Below are positions 43,663 to 51,321 of a stretch of DNA of 64,000 nt, one piece after another. Origin of the DNA: Acidimicrobiales bacterium (GTDB lineage: Bacteria; Actinomycetota; Acidimicrobiia; Acidimicrobiales; SZUA-35). The stretch is taken from contig JAHDCC010000003.1 in assembly GCA_020630065.1 (NCBI GenBank), positions 1 to 64,000 of the forward strand. Reading direction: 5' to 3'. A model generated the notes under the pieces. The model had not been told where the DNA came from. It was given only the letters and a program-made list of their open reading frames with translations, and did not search any database. Within the stretch, counting starts at the first letter, position 1; every line of letters starts with the position of its first letter. The position numbers and the translations under genes are program-made.

Positions 43663-44019
43663 GTGTCTGATGTAGTCATTTACCATAACCCTCATTGAGG
43701 TTCGTCTCGAAACGCCTTGGCGGTCGCCGAGGAATTAGGAGTAGAACACAAAACCGTTCTTTACATGAAAGAACCGCCTGACCGGGCCCAGCTCGAGAAA
43801 ATCGTGGCCGGTCTTGAAGATCCAGTTGAGGACTTAGTCCGAAAGGACTCAAAATTCAAGAAACTCGAACTTGACCCCGATACCTATGTCGGTAATCCCG
43901 AAGCGGTTGTAGAACTTCTGGTAGAACAGAAAGCACTGCTTCAGCGGCCGGTTGTTGTCAAAGGCGACAAAGCCATTATTGGTCGACCAAAAACTCGTAT
44001 AGCAGACTTTCTTAGTTAA
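43663..44019 (+). CDS. arsC: ArsC-family protein, predicted selenoprotein (UGA at catalytic Cys)
   Basis: An ArsC (thioredoxin-fold arsenate reductase) family protein of 118 residues if UGA at 43696-43698 is read as selenocysteine. It starts at GTG behind a GGGAGG site. Residues 4-16 read VVIYHNPHUGSSR, matching ITIYHNPACGTSR of R773 ArsC, so the UGA stands at the catalytic Cys12. Arg60, Arg95 and Arg108 match the arsenate-binding arginines (60, 94, 107). Downstream reading stays open to a normal TAA and keeps the family pattern (LLQRPVVV, IGRPKTRI), so decay is unlikely. A hairpin suitable as a bacterial SECIS follows the UGA. Other genes here stop at TGA, so recoding is local. Arsenate as substrate is inferred. 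Confidence 0.85.
43715..43732 (+). other. Candidate bacterial SECIS hairpin
   Basis: CCTTGGC (43715-43721) pairs with GCCGAGG (43726-43732), seven pairs with one G-U, closing a GGUC loop. The stem starts 16 bases and the loop 23 bases after the UGA. Two G at the start of the apical loop and this distance fit the known rules for bacterial SECIS elements recognised by SelB. A possible lower pairing GTTC (43700-43703) with GAAC (43744-43747) would enclose it. The element is inside the coding region, as expected in bacteria. Confidence 0.7.
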
Positions 44020-44026
44020 CGCACTA

Positions 44027-44060
44027 GACAAGTAGGCCTACTCCGGTAGGCCTACTTGTC
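44027..44060 (+). terminator. Terminator after the selenocysteine ArsC gene
   Basis: A perfect 14-base stem (44027-44040 with 44047-44060), a 6-base loop and a GTGTTTTC tail, seven bases after the stop. Confidence 0.85.
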
Positions 44061-44171
44061 GGTGTTTTCGCAGGTAGAGCTGTCGGTTTACCGGTAATGC
44101 TTGCTTTGGTTCAATGAGATGTGGGACGGTGTTTGGCGTTCCCTCCACGGTCGCATTGAAGAGGAAAAAGC

Positions 44172-45101
44172 TTGGTTCTGCATCGACGCAGTTCGCTGAA
44201 CTTGGTTGGGTCAGCGAGAAAATTGTTTTTGGTTTTTGTGGTAGTTGGAAGCTCGATGGGTTGGGTCACACCAGCAGCCGGGCAGCCTTCGCAACAACGT
44301 CTGCCGATCAATATCGAACTCATCGATGAACAAACCCAGGCGGGGCTATTAATTGGGGAAACGTTGTGGGACCAAACCGCCGACGACAGATTTGCAGCCT
44401 TTGTAGAAACACACGCGTCCGGACCCGTTCATTGGGTAGGTGACGGCCTCGTTCATTTCTCGATTCAGGAACCGAATCAGAAGATTAACGTTGCTCTCGT
44501 GAATCTAACCGCCAGCCGCGGCGTTGCCGTTTCACCGGCAGATCGGCGAAACGTAGTGGGTTCCTATGCCAGCGAGATCGGTGCCCAGGTTGCCATCAAC
44601 GGCAACTGGTTTGCTCCGTTCGACGGGCCAGCGGTGTCGAACGGTCAGGTTTACGGCGGCCCGGACCACGCCTATACGGCTCTGATTGGATTCACTGAGG
44701 GAAACGATGTGATTCTGCAAAACCATCGGGTCGTGAACAACACTATCGATCCCCGTATTAGCAACGGGGTCTCTGGCCACCCGACCTTGATCCAGAACCG
44801 CCAGATCCAGTCGATCAATCCCGATCCGACGTTTCTGAACCGTCACCCTCGAACGATTGTGGGAGTGGCGGATGCCGGTGGAATTTTGCTGCTTGTCACG
44901 GTCGACGGTCGCCAGCCGGGAGCGGCAGGAATGACCGGAGACGAATCGGCCAGTTTAATGTTTCGGCTAGGAGCCGAACAAGCGTTGATGCTCGATGGGG
45001 GCGGCTCATCTACCATGTGGATTGAGGGTTTGGGAATTGTGAACTCTCCTCCAGGTCCCGCTCGGCCGGTTGCCAACGAGCTGGTGGCGTTCTCAGGGTA
45101 G
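44172..45101 (+). CDS. Exported phosphodiester glycosidase (NAGPA/DUF2233) protein
   Basis: A 309-residue exported protein with a signal peptide (LFLVFVVVGSSMGWVTPAAGQ, cut near residue 38). The NAGPA domain follows: VALVNLTASRG near the start, AINGNWFAP, the RHPRTIVGVADAGGILLLVTVDGRQPGAAGMT core and LGAEQALMLDGGGSSTMW. These blocks match phosphodiester alpha-N-acetylglucosaminidase-like enzymes, which in bacteria act on sugar phosphodiester bonds of wall polymers. The TTG start at 44172 has a GAGG site. The real substrate is unknown. It stands between the ArsC terminator and the AMP-ligase gene. Confidence 0.88.
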   Translation: MVLHRRSSLNLVGSARKLFLVFVVVGSSMGWVTPAAGQPSQQRLPINIELIDEQTQAGLLIGETLWDQTADDRFAAFVETHASGPVHWVGDGLVHFSIQEPNQKINVALVNLTASRGVAVSPADRRNVVGSYASEIGAQVAINGNWFAPFDGPAVSNGQVYGGPDHAYTALIGFTEGNDVILQNHRVVNNTIDPRISNGVSGHPTLIQNRQIQSINPDPTFLNRHPRTIVGVADAGGILLLVTVDGRQPGAAGMTGDESASLMFRLGAEQALMLDGGGSSTMWIEGLGIVNSPPGPARPVANELVAFSG

Positions 45102-45173
45102 ATCTCGTTCGGCTAACACAGTTTTTGTGTATGTGTCGTCGGTAACAGTCATGAACTCCGATGTAATGATGGG

Positions 45174-46826
45174 GTGGACATTCTTATAGAACGGATCGAA
45201 AAGGCAGCTGCAGAGGATCGTTCGGTCACATTCGTGGTCGGCGGTCAAGAAACAGTCGTTTCTTGGGCAGAGATGAACCGACGAGCCCAGTCGATGGCGG
45301 CTGAACTTCAAAGTCGCGGGGTTAGTCCGGGCGATAGGGTAGCGATCTTATCGACTACCTCGTTTGAGCTTGTGGTAGCGCTTCAAGCTATTTGGCTGAC
45401 TGGTGCCACTGTCGTAGTCCTCCCGCTTCCTATGCGGATGGGGTCGTTGCCCGACTTTATAGCGGCCACCAAGAACCGGGTCGAACTCGCCGAATGTTCA
45501 ACGGTGTTGGTGTCGCCTCAGATGGCGGCGTTTGCTGGCCGAGGAGATGACCAAGTTGCCCATCTGGATCTCGTCGAGTTGGCAGGTACTGACCGTGATC
45601 CGGAGGAACTGGTTCGCCCTGAGTACCGGCCTGAGGATCTTGCGATTTTGCAGTTCACCAGCGGCTCGACGTCTGCTCCTAAGGGAGTGATGTTGCCGAA
45701 CCACGTGATTTCAGCCAACTTGTCTGCGATGGTTGAGACCGTAGAGATCGACCTCGAAACCGACGTGTTAGTTTCCTGGCTTCCGCTGTACCACGACATG
45801 GGTCTGATCGGCTGCTGTGTGTTGCCGATGGCGGAGGGCATGAATCTAGTTCTTGGATCGCCACAAGATTTTCTTGGATCTCCCCAATGCTGGATGGAGT
45901 GGATCTCGACCTACTCGGGGACTCTGACCGCAGGGCCGAACTTCAGTTACGTCTTGGCGGCACGCGGACTTCGTCGTCCCGGCACTTCGCTGGACTTATC
46001 GAGCCTCCGGTTGGCCCTGAATGGGGCTGAGCCGGTCGATCCACAATGTGTGCGAGATTTCATCTCTGCAGGGCAACCCCATCAGCTGAACCCGGCAGCC
46101 GTTTTCCCTGCGTTCGGCATGGCAGAACTCGCTATAGCGGGATCGTTTCCGAGACCACTGTCAGGTTTAGTTGTTGACGTCGTTGACGGAGAAACCTTAG
46201 AGATGAAGGGTCAGGCGGTTCCCGCCAAACCGGATGCTTCGGGAGCCAGGGAAATGGTCATGCTTGGGTCTGCGGTTCCCGGGTTGCGGTTTAGGATCGT
46301 TGATCCCGTTACTGGTGAACACTGTCCGGACCGCAGTGTAGGTGAACTGCAAATTAGTGGAACATCGGTGACTTCTGGCTACTACAACCGGGCCGACGCA
46401 ACCGAGGAATTGTTTGATGGGGAATGGTTGCTAACCGGAGATCTGGGTTATCTCGTTGATGGCCAGCTCGTACTGTGTGGCCGAATCAAAGACCTGATCA
46501 TTGTTGGTGGACGTAACATCTACCCGCAAGATATTGAACGTTCAGTCGGTCAACTCGACGGGGTGCGGGCCGGTAATGTAGCGGCGTTCGCCACCACAGA
46601 TAGCAAAGGCAAAGAGGGGATCGTGGTTGTGGCTGAGACCCGTGTCCCCGTCACCGATGAGCTCGCAGCGTCGGTGAAACAAACCGTGCTTGCGTCGGTT
46701 GGTGCACCGTGTCGCGAAGTGGTGTTTGTTAAGCCAGGCAGTCTCCCCAAGACCAGTTCGGGTAAGTTGCAGCGTTCACAGTGTGCATCGATGTATCAAC
46801 AAGAGAGCCTTCAACTTGCCGGTTGA
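45174..46826 (+). CDS. Fatty-acyl-AMP ligase (FAAL-like, AMP-binding)
   Basis: A 550-residue adenylate-forming enzyme. Motifs are LQFTSGSTSAPKGVMLPNHV (P loop), WLPLYHDMGLIG (typical of FAAL-type enzymes), FPAFGMAELAIAG, LLTGDLGYLVDGQLVLCGRIKDLIIVGGRNIYPQDIE and the C-terminal catalytic lysine in LPKTSSGKLQR. FAALs activate fatty acids as acyl-AMP for loading on polyketide or other carriers, but some relatives make acyl-CoA. The GTG start at 45174 is used. No PKS genes lie nearby, so the pathway is open. Confidence 0.88.
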   Translation: MDILIERIEKAAAEDRSVTFVVGGQETVVSWAEMNRRAQSMAAELQSRGVSPGDRVAILSTTSFELVVALQAIWLTGATVVVLPLPMRMGSLPDFIAATKNRVELAECSTVLVSPQMAAFAGRGDDQVAHLDLVELAGTDRDPEELVRPEYRPEDLAILQFTSGSTSAPKGVMLPNHVISANLSAMVETVEIDLETDVLVSWLPLYHDMGLIGCCVLPMAEGMNLVLGSPQDFLGSPQCWMEWISTYSGTLTAGPNFSYVLAARGLRRPGTSLDLSSLRLALNGAEPVDPQCVRDFISAGQPHQLNPAAVFPAFGMAELAIAGSFPRPLSGLVVDVVDGETLEMKGQAVPAKPDASGAREMVMLGSAVPGLRFRIVDPVTGEHCPDRSVGELQISGTSVTSGYYNRADATEELFDGEWLLTGDLGYLVDGQLVLCGRIKDLIIVGGRNIYPQDIERSVGQLDGVRAGNVAAFATTDSKGKEGIVVVAETRVPVTDELAASVKQTVLASVGAPCREVVFVKPGSLPKTSSGKLQRSQCASMYQQESLQLAG

Positions 46827-46906
46827 TATTGCCGCTGTGTGACTGAAGCTGCTGGATCTCTGTCCGAGAGGTCGACTTCGTCGATTCGTCAAGTACCTTG
46901 GTTCCT

Positions 46907-47635
46907 ATGATCATCGATGTAACCGACGCTACGTTTGAGTCAGAAGTTCTTGTTCGCTCTCAAACCACTCCTGTTGTAGTCGACTTTTGGGCGTCTTGGT
47001 GCGGCCCTTGTAAAACCTTGACCCCGATTCTTGAGAAGGTGGTTACGGAGGCAAACGGCTCGGTTGTTCTGGCCAAAGTGAATACCGAGGAGAACACCCA
47101 AGTTCCTGCAGCGTTTCGGGTTCAGTCGATTCCGTCAGTTTTTGCGTTGTTCGGTGGCCAGATTGTCGACAACTTCACCGGCGCTCAGCCGGAACCCCAA
47201 ATTCGTCAGTTCATTTCGAAGTTGACCGAGCTTGGTGGCGGAGTTGACGGTAGCGCGGTTCTCGATCAGCTTGTGGCCGCCGGCGACGAGCCATCTCTTC
47301 GTAAAGCGTTGGAGATGCAGCCTGACTATAAACCAGCCGTTCTGGCCTTAGCTCACCTCTTGGTCACTCAAGGTGATGGGGCCGCCGCCATCGACATTCT
47401 TGGTAATGTGCCGGCGGAAGAGGATACAGAACTGGTGGCGGCTGCCGCTAGGGAGCTAGCTATGCCAGCTGATGAAGTATCCAAAATCGAGGCAACTTTA
47501 GCTGAGCTTCTTCCGACGGTTAAGGTCGATGACGAGGCGAGAAAACAGTTTGTCGAGTTGTTAGAACAGCTGTCCGTTGGTTCACCTGATAGTGCTGCTG
47601 AGTGGCGTCGCAAACTCTCTACCGCACTGTTCTAG
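46907..47635 (+). CDS. Thioredoxin-TPR protein (CnoX/YbbN-like)
   Basis: A 242-residue protein. The thioredoxin domain (~1-110) has an active WCGPC (31-35) in VVVDFWASWCGPCKTLTPILEKV, the cis-Pro in VQSIPSVFALF and a C-terminal FISKL helix. About 130 residues of helical TPR-like repeats follow (KALEMQPDYKPAVLALAHLLVTQGDGAAAIDIL...). This is the CnoX/YbbN plan, a chaperone holdase-redox protein that works with GroEL or DnaK. Its intact CxxC suggests it is also redox-active, unlike E. coli CnoX. The ATG at 46907 is chosen over a TTG at 46898. Confidence 0.9.
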   Translation: MIIDVTDATFESEVLVRSQTTPVVVDFWASWCGPCKTLTPILEKVVTEANGSVVLAKVNTEENTQVPAAFRVQSIPSVFALFGGQIVDNFTGAQPEPQIRQFISKLTELGGGVDGSAVLDQLVAAGDEPSLRKALEMQPDYKPAVLALAHLLVTQGDGAAAIDILGNVPAEEDTELVAAAARELAMPADEVSKIEATLAELLPTVKVDDEARKQFVELLEQLSVGSPDSAAEWRRKLSTALF

Positions 47636-47748
47636 TCTTTTCTTCTTGTAATCAATAAGACATAGTTTACTTTAAAATACACCTGTATTGTTAGTTAAAA
47701 TACTTCTAGGCTTAGGCCTGGCCAAATGGCTATGTAAAGGTGTGTTCC
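47636..47748 (+). promoter_or_regulatory. AT-rich promoter region of the comEA-comEC operon
   Basis: The 113 bases before comEA are markedly AT-rich (tttactttaaaatacacctg..., repeated AAAATAC) in contrast to the neighbouring genes. The 12-mer TGGCCAAATGGC (47719-47730), part of a short inverted repeat (GGCC..GGCC), recurs just after comEC at 50353-50364. A promoter for the competence operon is likely; the exact boxes are not clear. Confidence 0.4.
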
Positions 47749-48531
47749 ATGGTGGTGAACCCATCTCCCGGACTCCCTCCTGAGTCGAACCGTGTCTTGT
47801 CATCAGAGCCGATCGGGGCCGCTCATATCAGACAAGACTCTGGGCATGAAAGTAATCTCTTTGCGCTCATAGGCGAATCTAGTGTGATGAAGAATAGTTG
47901 GATTACCGGCTCGAATCTTCGTGCCTTACTCGTGTTGGCCGTCGGAGTGGGCTCGGTGTTGATCACCGCTAACTGGTGGTCAAACCAGGGCGAGACTCTC
48001 GATGAGGCTGCTATCCCGACAGTGACCGCACCAGCAACTACCGAGCAACCTCGAAGTCACGAGCCGCCGACGACTGAAGTGAATGAAATCGTCGTGCATG
48101 TTGCTGGGGCTGTAAAGAGCCCTGGGGTGATGTCGATCGTCGTTGGAAGCCGAGTTTCTGATGCCGTCGACAAAGCGGGCGGCCCGACAGCTGACGCTGA
48201 TCTTCATAGCCTAAATTTGGCTCAAGTTCTTCAAGATGGGACATCGATTGTTGTTCCCACTATGGGCCAAGAACCTAAGATACCGGCGATTCGTTCTCCG
48301 TCCGTCGGTGGCGTAGACGCAGCAGAGCCCGGATCGGCTGCCGAAGTCAACATCAATACAGCCTCAGTCGAGGTTCTTCAACAGCTGAACGGTGTCGGCC
48401 CGGCGACGGCAGAAGCGATAGTCAAATGGAGAAATACCAATGGAGCGTTTGAATCAGTCGACGATCTTTTGAACGTTCCAGGAATTGGACCTTCCAAATT
48501 GGACGCCATCCGTGAAGATGTTGTTCTCTGA
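47749..48531 (+). CDS. comEA: ComEA competence DNA receptor
   Basis: A 260-residue ComEA with a cytoplasmic N-terminal part, one membrane helix (RALLVLAVGVGSVLI), a Pro/Thr linker, a SLBB domain (VHVAGAVKSPGVMSIVVGSRVSDAVDKAGGPTADADLHSLNLAQVLQDGTSIVVP) and a C-terminal helix-hairpin-helix DNA-binding pair (VNINTASVEVLQQLNGVGPATAEAIVKWRNTNGAFESVDDLLNVPGIGPSKLDAIREDV). It binds incoming DNA outside the membrane. I use the ATG at 47749; an ATG at 47887 just before the helix is an alternative. It overlaps comEC by 14 bases. Confidence 0.92.
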   Translation: MVVNPSPGLPPESNRVLSSEPIGAAHIRQDSGHESNLFALIGESSVMKNSWITGSNLRALLVLAVGVGSVLITANWWSNQGETLDEAAIPTVTAPATTEQPRSHEPPTTEVNEIVVHVAGAVKSPGVMSIVVGSRVSDAVDKAGGPTADADLHSLNLAQVLQDGTSIVVPTMGQEPKIPAIRSPSVGGVDAAEPGSAAEVNINTASVEVLQQLNGVGPATAEAIVKWRNTNGAFESVDDLLNVPGIGPSKLDAIREDVVL

Positions 48532-50344
48532 ACCTAAGGCATCTAGTAAAGGTCAATTGGATAGTCGTCTCAACTCGGGGCAGGTATTCACCGAAATCGA
48601 ATTGATTGGTGTCACAGCAGGTGTTTGGGCGGGCGCCTGGTTTGCTCTGGACATCCCTCTTCCGGTTGGTCTGGTGGGTGTTATCTTGGCGGTGGTTGTT
48701 CGTCAAAAACCTCTGATGGCGATTGCCCTCGTAGTGCTTGCTTCCTCCCTCGGGGCACAAGCCGAACATGACTATCATCGGGCGCTCGAATCAGGCTATG
48801 TCGAGGGAACGGTTGTTATCGTATCTGATACCCGGCCACTCAGATTTGGGTCTAGTGTCGAAGCGACGTTGGAAGATGGAAGACGTGTCGAACTTCTCGG
48901 ATTTGGAGCCCTGGCTTTCGAGCTGGAAAAGGCGACGGTCGGCTCCTCGCTCGTAGTCAGTGGAACGTTGCGGTCAGTTGAGGATCGTCCATGGTTGAAG
49001 GCTCGACATATCGTCGGTCGAGTTGCCGTCGACTCAGCCCAACCGGGTCAACCAGCAAGTGTTTGGAAGCGGCCTCCTGAATGGATACGGGCAGTAGTGT
49101 TCAACGGATCCGATGTGTTATCAGAGAGTGACCAAGCTCTATATACCGGCCTAGTTGTGGGAGACGACCGGTTCCAAACCGCGGACCAAAAGGCGCAGTT
49201 TCAGGCCGCTGGACTCACACACTTACTAGCGGTATCGGGACAAAATGTGGCGTTTGTTTTGGCTGTTCTTTCGCCTCTGCTGCTGCGATTGAGGCGATGG
49301 ATGAGATGGTTCGTCGTGGTGGTGGCTCTTGTTCTGTTCGCGTTCGTGACCAGGGCCGAACCGTCGGTATTGCGAGCCACGGTCTCTGTCGGCTTTGCCA
49401 CGTCGTTGACGATACTAGGACTAAAGGCTTCAGGTATTAGGATTCTGGCGTTGGCCACGATGTCGTTGATGCTGGTAGACCCGTTCTTAGCCCATTCGGT
49501 CGGATTTCAACTGTCGGTTGCTGCATCGGCTGGAATATTGGTCATCGGGCCAGCGCTGCAAGATATGCAGCGGATGCCCGCAATTATCTGGACGCCACTA
49601 GCGATAACGGTGGCAGCCCAGCTGGGTGTAGCGCCACTGCTGCTCACCAATTTTGGACGGTTGGGTTTAGTCAGCATCCCAGCCAATCTCTTAGTGGGTT
49701 GGGCTGCCGGACTTGTAATGATGTGGGGCTTAACTGTAGGAGTCATAGCTGGGTTAGTTCCCGACGTCATTGCTGAGGTAATACAATTTCCCGTTGTCGT
49801 GCTTTTGTGGTGGTTAAAGTTGGTGGCCGCTCACTCGGCGCGTTGGCCAGTTCCGGTCCTGACACTAACTCCAGGCCTTTGGGTTCTCGGCTCCATCGGG
49901 ACTATTTTCGCGTTCAGCAAAAACCTCGTTTTTCGGGTCTTCCTGGTTGGGTTGTGTATCGGGCAGTTGATGCTTTTAATCCCTCATCCACCAGCCGCCG
50001 AAACCGATATTGGCCATGCCGTGTATTTGCCAGCCAAAGGTGATGACCCTTCGGTCCTTATTGTTCGCTCGGATGCTACGGATCGAGTTGTTTCATGGGT
50101 TGTTCAGAGCCGAATAGTTGAAATCGATATCGTCATATTCGAGCAGGGTGATCGCGGAGCTAGTAGCTTGTCGCAAGCATTGCAAAATGTGGTTCAGGTC
50201 GACACGATTTTGGCCCCTTCTCAGCATCGGGTGGTCGGCGCACACCGAATAGTTACCGCAACCAGCATTCAGAGAACCGAGCCGATCGAGATCATCATGA
50301 AAGAACAAAGACTCGAGATCATGGTTGACGGGCGTCTGATCTGA
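48518..50344 (+). CDS. comEC: ComEC/Rec2 DNA-uptake channel (C-terminal hydrolase domain degenerate)
   Basis: About 608 residues. An N-terminal membrane part and OB-like domain (~70-190, GYVEGTVVIVSDTRPLRFG..VSGTLRSVEDRPWLKARHIVG) are followed by the competence channel (~190-500), marked by LYTGLVVGDDRFQTADQKAQFQAAGLTHLLAVSGQNVAFVLAVL and SVGFQLSVAASAGILVIGPAL. The last ~110 residues are positioned as the metallo-hydrolase domain but lack HxHxDH: IDIVIFEQGDRGASSLSQALQ occupies the usual place. The ATG at 48518 overlaps comEA. It imports single-stranded DNA across the membrane. Confidence 0.92.
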   Translation: MLFSEPKASSKGQLDSRLNSGQVFTEIELIGVTAGVWAGAWFALDIPLPVGLVGVILAVVVRQKPLMAIALVVLASSLGAQAEHDYHRALESGYVEGTVVIVSDTRPLRFGSSVEATLEDGRRVELLGFGALAFELEKATVGSSLVVSGTLRSVEDRPWLKARHIVGRVAVDSAQPGQPASVWKRPPEWIRAVVFNGSDVLSESDQALYTGLVVGDDRFQTADQKAQFQAAGLTHLLAVSGQNVAFVLAVLSPLLLRLRRWMRWFVVVVALVLFAFVTRAEPSVLRATVSVGFATSLTILGLKASGIRILALATMSLMLVDPFLAHSVGFQLSVAASAGILVIGPALQDMQRMPAIIWTPLAITVAAQLGVAPLLLTNFGRLGLVSIPANLLVGWAAGLVMMWGLTVGVIAGLVPDVIAEVIQFPVVVLLWWLKLVAAHSARWPVPVLTLTPGLWVLGSIGTIFAFSKNLVFRVFLVGLCIGQLMLLIPHPPAAETDIGHAVYLPAKGDDPSVLIVRSDATDRVVSWVVQSRIVEIDIVIFEQGDRGASSLSQALQNVVQVDTILAPSQHRVVGAHRIVTATSIQRTEPIEIIMKEQRLEIMVDGRLI

Positions 50345-50454
50345 GAAGTATTTGGCCAAATGGCCGTCGATTTACTAGGTATTTGAACTTATACGTACCG
50401 AGTGCGTTTTGTGACAAGTGTTGAGCCGAACCTCTCATCGGCTACCTTTGCAGA

Positions 50455-51318
50455 GTGCTATTACTAATGGGTCCCCACAGCTTTGATGTAACGTATAGAG
50501 CTTTGGTAATGGGCATCCTAAATCGGACACCCGACAGCTTCTATGACGCAGGCGAATATTGGAACTTTGACGACTTTCTCCGCAAGGCTGAAAAGCTCGT
50601 CGATGACGGCGCCGATTTCCTCGACGTTGGTGGCGTTAAGGCCGGACCCGGCGACGAGGTTGATGAGGCCGAAGAGCTAGAACGGGTGATACCCGCCGTT
50701 GAGGCTTTACGCAAACGCTTTGACATTCCACTTTCGGTTGACACCTGGCGATCGGGTGTTTTGCGTCAAGCCATCGAAGCCGGAGCGAATATCGGCAACG
50801 ACATTAGCGGATTCGCCGATCCCGACTATCTGCCGGTCGCGGCGGACGCCAATGCGACGGTTGTTGCCACCCATATTCGGCTCGCTCCTCGAGTCCCTGA
50901 CCCAGAGCCGCAGTACAGCGATCTAGTTGCCGACGTTAAATCGTTTCTAGAGAACTGTGTGGCCCAGGCCCTCGCCGCTGGCGTATCACGCCAACGAATT
51001 ATCGTCGACGCTGGACTAGATCTGGGCAAGACACCTCGTATGTCGTGGGAGCTTCTGCACGCTTCTGATGAGCTTGCGACGCTTGAGTTTCCGTTGCTTC
51101 TTTCGGCTTCAAATAAGCGGTTCCTATTTGAGCTGTTGAACACGACCAGATATGACGTAGAGTCGGGAACATTCGCAGCTCACGCATTAGGAATTGCGAA
51201 AGGGTGCAGAGTGATCCGGGCCCATGATGTTCGAGCAGCTCGACGTTTGTGCGACATCATGTCTGATATTTTGCATGTACAGGACCGGCAGCGGTCAGCT
51301 CGTTCAACTCAGGATTAG
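50455..51318 (+). CDS. folP: Dihydropteroate-synthase-like protein (FolP2 type)
   Basis: A 287-residue TIM-barrel protein of the DHPS family. MGILNRTPDSFYDAG and DVGGVKAGPGDEV replace the catalytic DHPS blocks MGIVNVTPDSFSDGG and GGESTRPG. SVDTWRSGV, GNDISGFADPDY, ATHIRLAPRVPDPEP and LDLGKTPRMSWELL follow. These substitutions are typical of actinobacterial FolP2; the mycobacterial paralogue is reported to lack DHPS activity. It may therefore not make dihydropteroate. It starts at GTG 50455 (or ATG 50467), after comEC and before holA, so it may share their operon. Its true role is unknown. Confidence 0.85.
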   Translation: MLLLMGPHSFDVTYRALVMGILNRTPDSFYDAGEYWNFDDFLRKAEKLVDDGADFLDVGGVKAGPGDEVDEAEELERVIPAVEALRKRFDIPLSVDTWRSGVLRQAIEAGANIGNDISGFADPDYLPVAADANATVVATHIRLAPRVPDPEPQYSDLVADVKSFLENCVAQALAAGVSRQRIIVDAGLDLGKTPRMSWELLHASDELATLEFPLLLSASNKRFLFELLNTTRYDVESGTFAAHALGIAKGCRVIRAHDVRAARRLCDIMSDILHVQDRQRSARSTQD

Positions 51319-51321
51319 GTA

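Noticed and set aside
43717-44019. ArsC-like ORF beginning at TTG 43717 as the whole gene
   Set aside because: It would lack the active-site strand and loop. The frame upstream through the TGA restores the full family start with a good ribosome site, so I treat the gene as 43663-44019.
43663-44019. ArsC gene as a nonsense-mutated pseudogene
   Set aside because: The only lesion is one TGA exactly at the catalytic Cys codon, the rest is intact and a SECIS-like hairpin follows. Decay would not be expected to hit only that codon.
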